22,936 nucleotides of DNA. It comes from Prevotella sp. UBA2739. Its GTDB lineage: Bacteria > Bacteroidota > Bacteroidia > Bacteroidales > Bacteroidaceae. Shown in pieces: positions 12,752 to 19,021 of this stretch (the stretch's first letter is position 1; the number at the start of each line of letters is the position of its first letter). The position numbers and the translations under genes are program-made. The DNA is taken from positions 17,306 through 40,241 of the forward strand of contig DEJV01000067.1 of assembly GCA_002353525.1 (NCBI GenBank), read 5' to 3'. Below the pieces are notes generated by a model. That model was not told where the DNA came from and made no database searches. It worked only from the letters and a program-made list of their open reading frames with translations.

Positions 12752-14293
12752 TCAGACGCTCTGTTTGCTGTTCATCCTGAGCAGTTCGTCGAGCGTGGTG
12801 CGGCTGTTGCTCAGCCGTGGCACCTTGTGCTGTCCGCCCAGTTTGCCCTTCGACTTGAGCCAGTCGTTGAAGAGGTCGTGGCGTGCCTCGACAATCTCGA
12901 GGTGCTGCAGCGTGATGTCCTTATAGCGCTTGGCCTCGTAGTCGCTGTTGATTTCCTGCAACTTGCGGTCCAGGATGTCGGCAAAATGCTGCAGGTTGTC
13001 GGGTTGTTTGGCAAACTCGACGAGCCACTGGTGGCGGCATTTTGCCTGATTGTCCATAAACACGGGTGCAGCCGTATACTCCCGCACCTCGGCACCGGTC
13101 TGCTGACAGGCGTAGAGCAGTCCCTTCTCGGCATTGTCGACGATGAGCTCTTCGCCAAAGGCATTGATGAAATGCTTGGTGCGGCCGGTGATGACAAACT
13201 TATAGGGATTGCGCGAGGTGAAGCTCACGGTGTCGCCGATGATGTATCGCCACAGTCCGCACGAGGTGGAGATGACCATGGCGTAGTTCTTGCCTATTTC
13301 CACATCGGCCAGTGGCACAATGTGGCTGTTCATCTGCTGGCGGTCCTCAGGATTCTCGCTGAAATGCTCCATGGGGATAAACTCATAGAGGATGCCATAG
13401 TCGAGCATCAGCAGCATGGACGAGTCGTTGGGGTCGCTCTGTATGCCGAAGAATCCCTCGCTGGCATTATAGGTCTCCATGTAGTGCATGTCGGGCTTGG
13501 TGATGAGCTCCTCATACTGCTTGCGGTAAGGCGTGAAAGCCACTCCGCCATGGAAGAACACCTCCAGATTGGGCCACACCTCCTCGAGATGCTGTTTGCC
13601 ACTGAGTTCCATGACGCGAGTGAGCACGCTGAGCATCCACGAGGGAACGCCCGAGAGGTTGGTCACATTCTTCTTCAGCGTCTCGTTGGCAATGCGGTCG
13701 CGCTTCAGCTCGAAGTCGCTCAGCAGGGCGGTCTTCTTCTTCGGCACGCGCACCAGGTTGGCCAGCGGGTTGATGTTTTCGATGAGAATGGCGCTGAGGT
13801 CGCCCACGAGCGATCCCGACACATTGTAGTTGGGCGAGTGGCTGCCGCCCAAGATGAGCGAGCGCCCGTCAAACAACCGGCTTTTGGGATTGTTGCGCAG
13901 ATAGAGCGCCACGGAATCGAATCCGCCGGCATAGTGAATGTGCTGCAGTCCCTCGTTCGACACGGGAATGAACTTCGACTTGTCGTTGGTTGTTCCCGAC
14001 GACTTGGCAAACCATTTCACCTGTCCCGGCCACAGCACGTCGGTCTCGCCGTGGCGCATAAGGTCGATGTGGTTTTTCAGCTCCTCGTAGGTGTTCAGCG
14101 GAACGGTCTGGCGGTAGTCGTCGTAGGTTTTTACGGTAGTAAAGAGATGCTCTCGGCCATACTGCGTGTCTTTGGCACGCGACACAAGTCCCTGCAGGGC
14201 ATGCATCTGCATGGCCTCGCCCTCAGCATAGTATTTCTCCAACTCTTTTTGCCTGGGCAGAAAGACCTTGGAAACAATAGATGTTAAACTCAT
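12752..14293 (-). CDS. GH3 family acyl-adenylate-forming protein
   Basis: A 513-residue protein of the GH3 family, named after the plant enzymes that conjugate amino acids to acyl acids. Motifs of the adenylate-forming superfamily are present: phosphate-binding loop SSGTTNDKSKFIPV (about 113-126), the acyl-binding YNASEGFFGIQ, and the hinge GRTKHFINAFGEELIVDN. The N-terminus (YYAEGEAMQMHALQGLVSRA) and C-terminus match the full family length, so it appears intact. Bacterial GH3 proteins are common in Bacteroidota and their substrates are largely unknown. It lies 8 nt after rnc and downstream of acpP and fabF, which suggests, but does not prove, an acyl-chain substrate. The conjugating partner (amine, amino acid or thiol) cannot be read from the sequence. 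Confidence 0.9.
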   Translation of the reverse strand: MSLTSIVSKVFLPRQKELEKYYAEGEAMQMHALQGLVSRAKDTQYGREHLFTTVKTYDDYRQTVPLNTYEELKNHIDLMRHGETDVLWPGQVKWFAKSSGTTNDKSKFIPVSNEGLQHIHYAGGFDSVALYLRNNPKSRLFDGRSLILGGSHSPNYNVSGSLVGDLSAILIENINPLANLVRVPKKKTALLSDFELKRDRIANETLKKNVTNLSGVPSWMLSVLTRVMELSGKQHLEEVWPNLEVFFHGGVAFTPYRKQYEELITKPDMHYMETYNASEGFFGIQSDPNDSSMLLMLDYGILYEFIPMEHFSENPEDRQQMNSHIVPLADVEIGKNYAMVISTSCGLWRYIIGDTVSFTSRNPYKFVITGRTKHFINAFGEELIVDNAEKGLLYACQQTGAEVREYTAAPVFMDNQAKCRHQWLVEFAKQPDNLQHFADILDRKLQEINSDYEAKRYKDITLQHLEIVEARHDLFNDWLKSKGKLGGQHKVPRLSNSRTTLDELLRMNSKQSV

Positions 14294-14301
14294 GGCACTT
14301 A

Positions 14302-15351
14302 TTATTCTGCAAAAGCAGCAGCCTCAGCAGCTGCAATGATTTCCTCTTTCGTCATCTCGCGCGGAGCGGCGGTGATGTCTGAGAGGTCGAATATGTCTTC
14401 AGGCTCGTCGGTGGCTGGTTTTCCGTCGACGGCCTTTTTCTGTTCGGCAACAGGAGCGGTCTCGGCAGAGATCTTCGCTGTTGTCTTCTCCGGTTTCTTC
14501 TCTTCCTCCTTCACGATGATGAAATCGTCTTTCACCTCCGTGTCGGGCACGGTCTGCACCGGTTCCTCCTCCATTTTCGTACGGTTGGCTTTGGCAGCAA
14601 ACACAGCATCGATGAATTGTGGTTTTTTGCGCAGACGGTCGAGCGTCAGCTTGGCCGCCATCTGCTGGCTTTCCTTCTTGCTGTAACCCGTGCCAATGCC
14701 TCCCTCCAGGCCCTCGATGATGACCTGGTAGGAGAAAACGGGACTGTTGTTTTCGTCTTTTTTCTGCTCCAGCAGCTTGAAGTCCATCTTCACACGGTTC
14801 TTCTGGGTCCACTCGATGAGCTTCGACTTGAAGTTCACCTCTTTGTAGGCCACCTTGTCGAGGTTGATGAGCTGGTTGAGGATTCTCTTCTCCATAAACC
14901 GCATGCAGGCATTGTAGCCATGGTCCAGATAGATGGCGCCAACCAGTGCCTCAAACGCATTTCCTCCCATATAGCTGTTATGAGAGGATGTGTGTCCCGA
15001 CGACAGTATCAATTGGTTGATACCCATCTCCTGCGCCAGCTTGTTCAGCGTCTCGCGCTGCACAATCTTGCTGCGGGTGTTGGTGAGAAAGCCCTCGCGC
15101 TTGCCATCGAAATGACGGTAGACAATGTCGCCCACCACCGCGTCGAGAATAGCATCGCCTAGAAACTCGAGCCGCTCGTTGTTCACCGGCTTCCCGTTCA
15201 CATTGCGCTTGGCCACGCTTTTGTGCATCAGCGCCTGCTGATAGTATTGAATGTGGCGGGGATAGATGCCGATGATTTGGTATAAAGACGAAAAAAGCTC
15301 CTTCTCCTTTCGGAAAGGGAGCCTTAATCTGTCTATAATATTATTCAGCAT
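14302..15351 (-). CDS. rnc: Ribonuclease III with a long C-terminal extension
   Basis: Double-strand-specific endoribonuclease for rRNA and mRNA processing. The signature NNERLEFLGDAILD (57-70) supplies Glu59, Glu62 and Asp66, and GGNAFEALVGAIYLD (129-143) the second acidic site with Glu134. Residues about 172-245 form the double-stranded-RNA-binding domain (FKSKLIEWTQKNR to GYSKKESQQMAAKLTLDRL). The family is normally about 220-250 residues; this one has 349, with about 100 extra C-terminal residues that are acidic, Lys-, Pro- and Ala-rich and probably disordered. Asn131 stands where E. coli has the metal-binding Asp114. The start overlaps the end of fabF by 11 nt, in line with the conserved acpP-fabF-rnc order in this phylum. 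Confidence 0.95.
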   Translation of the reverse strand: MLNNIIDRLRLPFRKEKELFSSLYQIIGIYPRHIQYYQQALMHKSVAKRNVNGKPVNNERLEFLGDAILDAVVGDIVYRHFDGKREGFLTNTRSKIVQRETLNKLAQEMGINQLILSSGHTSSHNSYMGGNAFEALVGAIYLDHGYNACMRFMEKRILNQLINLDKVAYKEVNFKSKLIEWTQKNRVKMDFKLLEQKKDENNSPVFSYQVIIEGLEGGIGTGYSKKESQQMAAKLTLDRLRKKPQFIDAVFAAKANRTKMEEEPVQTVPDTEVKDDFIIVKEEEKKPEKTTAKISAETAPVAEQKKAVDGKPATDEPEDIFDLSDITAAPREMTKEEIIAAAEAAAFAE

Positions 15352-16603
15352 ATTTCTTGAATACTACACAGGCATTGTGGCCGCCAAAACCAAACGTGTT
15401 GCTGATAGCAGCACGCACCTGGCGCTTCTGAGCCTTGTTGAAGGTGAAGTTCAGGCGATAGTCAATGTCTGGATCCTCGTCGCCCTCCTCGTGGTTGATG
15501 GTGGGAGGAATGATGTCGTTCTGCACGGCAAGCACGGCAGCCATGGCCTCTACGGCTCCGGCAGCACCCAGCAGGTGACCAGTCATCGACTTGGTCGAGC
15601 TGATGTTCAGCTTGTAGGCAGCGTCGCCAAACACTTCCTTGATGGCCTTGGCCTCAGAGATGTCGCCCACATGTGTGGAGGTGCCGTGAACATTGATGTA
15701 ATCGATGTCTTCGGGCTGCAGTCCGGCATCTTTCAGTGCGCGCTGCATCACGAGTTTGGCACCCAAACCCTCGGGATGAGAGGCTGTGATGTGATAGGCA
15801 TCGGCGCTCTCGCCCTCGCCCACCATCTCGGCATAGATCTTCGCGCCACGGGCCTTGGCATGCTCCAGCTCCTCAAGGATGAGGCAGCCTGCGCCCTCGG
15901 CCATGATGAATCCGTCGCGGCTGGCACTGAACGGACGGCTGGCGTGAGCCGGATCGTCGTTGCGTGTCGACAGGGCCTTCATGGCATTGAAGCCGCCCAC
16001 ACCGCAGTTGCAGATGGCACTCTCGGCACCGCCGGCCAGAATGGCGTTGGCCTTGCCCAGACGAATCAGGTTGAAGGCATCGGCAAGTGCGTTGCTCGAC
16101 GAGGCACATGCAGAGGTTGTTGTGAAGTTAGGACCGCGGAAACCGTATTTGATACTGATTTGTCCGGCGGCAATGTCGGCAATCATCTTCGGAATGAAGA
16201 AGGGGCTAAACTTGGGTCCGTCCTCCTCGTGGGCACCAAAATACTTCACCTCGTCCTCGAAGGTGCGGATGCCGCCAATACCTACTCCGTAAACAACGCC
16301 TATCTCATTTTTATCGACCTGCTCCAAATCCATACCGCTGTCGGCAACAGCCTGTTCGGCTGCGATGATGGCCAGCTGTGTGTAGCGGTCCATCTTACGG
16401 GCCTCCTTGCGGTCGATATATTGGGTCACATCAAGATTCTTCACCTCGCAGGCAAAGTTGGTCTTGCACTTAGAGCAGTCGAATTGCGTAATAGGTGCTG
16501 CACCGCTCACACCGTTCAGCAGGTTCTGCCAAGTCTCCTCGGCCGTGTTGCCTACTGGTGTAACGGCGCCCATGCCTGTTACTACTACTCTTTTTAATTC
16601 CAT
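15341..16603 (-). CDS. fabF: Beta-ketoacyl-ACP synthase II
   Basis: Condensing enzyme that elongates acyl-ACP with malonyl-ACP in fatty-acid synthesis. It has 420 residues, a typical length. The Cys-His-His triad is visible: Cys166 in TTSACASSS, His306 in VHGTSTHVGD and His343 in KSMTGHLLGAAG. The N-terminus MELKRVVVTGMGAVTPVGNT and C-terminus NTFGFGGHNACVVF are canonical. It is downstream of acpP across a 109-nt gap with a large hairpin, and its 3' end overlaps rnc. Confidence 0.97.
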   Translation of the reverse strand: MELKRVVVTGMGAVTPVGNTAEETWQNLLNGVSGAAPITQFDCSKCKTNFACEVKNLDVTQYIDRKEARKMDRYTQLAIIAAEQAVADSGMDLEQVDKNEIGVVYGVGIGGIRTFEDEVKYFGAHEEDGPKFSPFFIPKMIADIAAGQISIKYGFRGPNFTTTSACASSSNALADAFNLIRLGKANAILAGGAESAICNCGVGGFNAMKALSTRNDDPAHASRPFSASRDGFIMAEGAGCLILEELEHAKARGAKIYAEMVGEGESADAYHITASHPEGLGAKLVMQRALKDAGLQPEDIDYINVHGTSTHVGDISEAKAIKEVFGDAAYKLNISSTKSMTGHLLGAAGAVEAMAAVLAVQNDIIPPTINHEEGDEDPDIDYRLNFTFNKAQKRQVRAAISNTFGFGGHNACVVFKKYAE

Positions 16604-16627
16604 GAATGAAAAAATTGAAATTTGAAA

Positions 16628-16699
16628 AATTGCGAATTGAGAATTATGATTACCTCCTGTTCAATTGCAGCGGTAAATCATAATTCTCAATCGTCAATT
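16628..16699 (-). promoter_or_regulatory. Large terminator-like hairpin between acpP and fabF
   Basis: Arms of 27 and 28 nt (16628-16654 and 16672-16699) pair almost fully; the core GAATTATGAT / ATCATAATTC and TGAG / CTCA pairs are perfect. On the minus strand the hairpin is followed directly by TTTTTC. This looks like a leaky terminator or processing site that would give more acpP than fabF message. The sequence AGGAGG (minus strand; 16653-16658) sits at the loop edge with no start codon after it. Confidence 0.65.
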
Positions 16700-16712
16700 C
16701 CAAAAAGGAATA

Positions 16713-16949
16713 TTATTTTGCGTTCTCCTCGATATAGCTGATAGCGTCACCAACTGTACCGATAGCCTCAGCCTTATCGTCTGGGATAGAGATGTTGAAC
16801 TCCTTCTCAAACTCCATGATGAGCTCCACTGTGTCGAGTGAATCAGCACCCAGGTCGTTTGTGAAACTTGCCTCGGGCTTTACCTCAGCCTCATCAACAC
16901 CCAATTTGTCTACGATAATAGCCTTTACTTTGCTTTCAATTTCTGACAT
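16713..16949 (-). CDS. acpP: Acyl carrier protein
   Basis: A 78-residue acidic helical protein that carries growing acyl chains on a phosphopantetheine arm. The attachment site is Ser37 in DLGADSLDTVELIM, and the remaining helices (EFNISIPDDKAEAIGTVGDA) are canonical. It heads the train leading to fabF, rnc, GH3, the Ig-like lipoprotein and DUF3108, and has its own promoter. Confidence 0.98.
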   Translation of the reverse strand: MSEIESKVKAIIVDKLGVDEAEVKPEASFTNDLGADSLDTVELIMEFEKEFNISIPDDKAEAIGTVGDAISYIEENAK

Positions 16950-17003
16950 AATCTTTTTACTTTTAAATTGTTAATAATTACTTTCTTAACCAAAATTCGG
17001 GTG

Positions 17004-17034
17004 CAAAGGAACAAATTTTTATTCATGTATGCAA
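17004..17034 (-). promoter_or_regulatory. Promoter of the acpP gene train
   Basis: On the minus strand TTTG (TTG at 17032-17034), 20 nt, TTCCTTTG (17004-17011), one base off the -7 consensus. Predicted start near 16998, leader about 50 nt. Confidence 0.6.
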
Positions 17035-17092
17035 ATTTTTTCAGAAAAAAAGCATTTCCACTTGCACACAAAACCCCCATTTGTGCAAAAAA

Positions 17093-18097
17093 TCAAGCTT
17101 TTTTTACATTTATCTCACGCCTTATCGCATAATTTCCGCGCAAACGCTCAAACTGTTCGGGCGCACACTTTAGCTTTTCACTGTCTGTCAGGGGATTATA
17201 AAAACGCAGATAATCGTCGGCCGAAGGCTCACCCGCGGGCATCGGCTCGGGACTCTCTGGAGGCTCTATCTTCCATCGGTTCTCAATGCCGAAGTGGCGG
17301 CACAGACCCTCTATCACCATGTTGTCGGCATTCACCTTGCCGTCGGCACTGTAGCCGGCAATGTGGGGTGTGCCGATATACACCTCGCGCAGCAGCTCGC
17401 GGTTCACGTCGGGCTCGCCCTCCCACACGTCGAGCACGGCATCGCGCACCCTGCCCTCATGCAAAGCCCTCAGCAGCGCGTCGTTATCGACCACTGCCCC
17501 GCGGCTGGTATTAATAATAATAGGTTTGCGAGTGAGGCGTTGCAGCAGCCGTTCGTCGGCCATGTGGTAGGTGGGAAAATCACCCCCGCGCGTCAATGGC
17601 ACATGATAGCTGATCACGTCGCACTCCGCAAGGTCGCACTCGAGGCCCAGTGGCGGGTCGCTCACCACCACACGGAAACCCATCTCGCGTCCTACCTGCA
17701 CCACGCGCGAGCCTACATGGCCGCAGCCCACCACGCCCAGCGTGCTCTCCCGGGGCACCACACCGCGCTCGAGGGTCAGCAGAATGAGCACCGAGCGCAC
17801 ATACTGGGCCACCGACCCGGCATTGCATCCCGGACAGTTCATCCACCGGATGCCGGCCCGCTCAAGGAAAGAGGTGTCCAGATGGTCGTAGCCGATGGTG
17901 GCCGTGGCCACAAACAGCACGCGGCTGCCGCCAAGCAGCTGCTCGTCGCATCGTGTGCGGGTGCGCACCACCAGCGCGTCGGCATCGCGCACGTCCGCAG
18001 GCCCTATCTCACTGCCCGGCAGGTAGACCACCTCGTCGGCCAGCTCGTCCAGCACCTCGCTTATATAAGGTATCTTGTCGTCAACAACTATTTTCAT
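17093..18097 (-). CDS. pdxB: 4-phosphoerythronate dehydrogenase
   Basis: NAD-dependent D-2-hydroxyacid dehydrogenase of the DXP-dependent pyridoxal phosphate pathway; it oxidises 4-phosphoerythronate. It has 334 residues. The start MKIVVDDKIPYI is characteristic of PdxB. The Rossmann motif is GVVGCGHVGS (Gly124, Gly126, Gly129), and the catalytic set is Arg199 in NTSRGAVVD, a Glu in WEGEP (226-228) and His245 in TPHIAGYS. The PdxB C-terminal dimerisation region (FYNPLTDSEKLK) is shorter than in E. coli. It is about 140 nt upstream of acpP, whose own promoter lies in between. Its leader holds a GC-rich hairpin. Confidence 0.93.
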   Translation of the reverse strand: MKIVVDDKIPYISEVLDELADEVVYLPGSEIGPADVRDADALVVRTRTRCDEQLLGGSRVLFVATATIGYDHLDTSFLERAGIRWMNCPGCNAGSVAQYVRSVLILLTLERGVVPRESTLGVVGCGHVGSRVVQVGREMGFRVVVSDPPLGLECDLAECDVISYHVPLTRGGDFPTYHMADERLLQRLTRKPIIINTSRGAVVDNDALLRALHEGRVRDAVLDVWEGEPDVNRELLREVYIGTPHIAGYSADGKVNADNMVIEGLCRHFGIENRWKIEPPESPEPMPAGEPSADDYLRFYNPLTDSEKLKCAPEQFERLRGNYAIRREINVKKA

Positions 18098-18118
18098 TGC
18101 TCTTCTCTATGATGATGA

Positions 18119-18148
18119 AAGAGCGCGGACGTCCTCGCCCGCGCTCTT
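18119..18148. promoter_or_regulatory. GC-rich hairpin in the predicted pdxB leader
   Basis: AAGAGCGCGG (18119-18128) pairs perfectly with CCGCGCTCTT (18139-18148) around a 10-nt loop. It ends 21 nt before the pdxB start. Neither side has a long T run, so it is a poor terminator; it would fill most of the leader if the -7 box at 18161-18168 is used. Confidence 0.6.
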
Positions 18149-18160
18149 AGGATTCTGTTG

Positions 18161-18168
18161 CAAAATTA
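18161..18168 (-). promoter_or_regulatory. Probable -7 box of pdxB
   Basis: TAATTTTG on the minus strand matches TAnnTTTG. No clear TTG lies at the -33 position; the region is an A/T run instead. Predicted start near 18156, leader about 58 nt. Confidence 0.5.
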
Positions 18169-18263
18169 CACTTTTTTTTTAAACTAAGTTACCATCCTCC
18201 TTCTTTTTACCTTTAAAAAACTAAAACTACTATCTCCTTGCCTTCATATCTTCGAAAGCATCA

Positions 18264-18752
18264 CTATTTATTATAAACCATTTTCTTAATACCGTCGCCA
18301 TATTTTGCCAGGAGTGCATCTTCTTTCTGCTGCTGGCGGCAAATCTTCTTGTCGATGCTCTTCAGCTTGCCCTGCAGGTAGTTGATCTCCGAGACGTCCG
18401 AGATGCTCTGGTTGTACAGGCCGGCCACCATGCCATACTCTCTGTTACGGTCGGAACGGGTCTGGGCGAGCTTGGCGGCCACCATGGCCTTTTTGCGCTC
18501 GAGACTGGCCTTCTCGTAGGTGATAGCCTCTAGTTTCTTTGTGGCTGCAATCATCTCGTCAGTATAAAAGGAGACCTCTTTTCCGTCCATGCTGACCGTG
18601 ATGTAGTCGCTCATCAGCATTCTAGTGTTCTTCGACCTTTCCTCGGTATAGTTGATGACCATCACCGAGACAAATCCTATCATCATGAAAGCTGCAAACA
18701 GGAAAGTGACTATCGTCTCTTTGTCCTGGAAAAACTTATTGGTCTTCATCAT
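18264..18752 (-). CDS. Small membrane-anchored coiled-coil protein, unknown function
   Basis: A 162-residue protein starting MMKTNKFFQDKETIVTFLFA. One hydrophobic segment (about residues 14-33, VTFLFAAFMMIGFVSVMVIN) is a signal anchor rather than a cleaved signal. The rest is charged and mostly helical, with a long predicted coiled coil (TKKLEAITYEKASLERKKAM to SEINYLQGKLKSIDKKICRQ). No known motif was recognised. It is a single gene with a promoter about 50 nt upstream; there is no obvious terminator before pdxB, so some read-through into pdxB is possible. Confidence 0.75.
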   Translation of the reverse strand: MMKTNKFFQDKETIVTFLFAAFMMIGFVSVMVINYTEERSKNTRMLMSDYITVSMDGKEVSFYTDEMIAATKKLEAITYEKASLERKKAMVAAKLAQTRSDRNREYGMVAGLYNQSISDVSEINYLQGKLKSIDKKICRQQQKEDALLAKYGDGIKKMVYNK

Positions 18753-18801
18753 CGTTATTTTTTAAAAGGGTAAATACTCTTGTTTTCTGCTTTTGATACC
18801 G

Positions 18802-18832
18802 CAAAGTTAAGTCCATCTGCCTCGCCTTCCAA
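18802..18832 (-). promoter_or_regulatory. Promoter of the coiled-coil protein gene
   Basis: On the minus strand TTG (18830-18832), 20 nt, TAACTTTG (18802-18809). Predicted start near 18797, leader about 45 nt. Confidence 0.7.
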
Positions 18833-18959
18833 CTATTTCTCCCTCTTCTTTCCTTTTTTGTTGCGACAACAGCCCCAAAATGCGACAAATACGCCTCAGC
18901 AATGCAAAATGTGTCGCAAACAACAGCTGGATAAGTTGAGATTCCTAGCGTTTGGGCAC

Positions 18960-18987
18960 AAAAAGCCGGAGCATTATCCGCTCCGGC
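18960..18987 (-). terminator. Intrinsic terminator of the C10 protease gene
   Basis: GCCGGAGC (18965-18972) pairs with GCTCCGGC (18980-18987) around a 7-nt loop; on the minus strand TTTTT follows. It lies 34 nt after the stop codon at 19022. Confidence 0.85.
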
Positions 18988-19021
18988 AAAATATGTGTCA
19001 GCCATGCCGACATAGATAAAA

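Noticed and set aside
12710..14287. 525-codon open frame on the plus strand opposite GH3
   Set aside because: Mirror frame of an intact GH3 gene; the translation is Val/Leu/His-rich with no recognisable domain and no promoter.
15266..16597. 443-codon open frame on the plus strand opposite fabF
   Set aside because: Antisense shadow of a canonical fabF; no motif or promoter.
17062..17088. TTGCACA / TGTGCAA hairpin after pdxB as a terminator
   Set aside because: Seven-base stem, and the T run comes more than ten bases after it; too weak to annotate.
18861..18919. TTGCGACA / TGTCGCAA dyad, echoed by TGCGACA at 7487 and GGTTGTCGCAACAACC at 7533
   Set aside because: Short words at wide spacing in AT-rich gaps; no consistent relation to a promoter or gene.
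18736..19005. 89-codon open frame on the minus strand
   Set aside because: Overlaps the start and promoter of the coiled-coil protein gene and the terminator of the C10 protease; no protein features.
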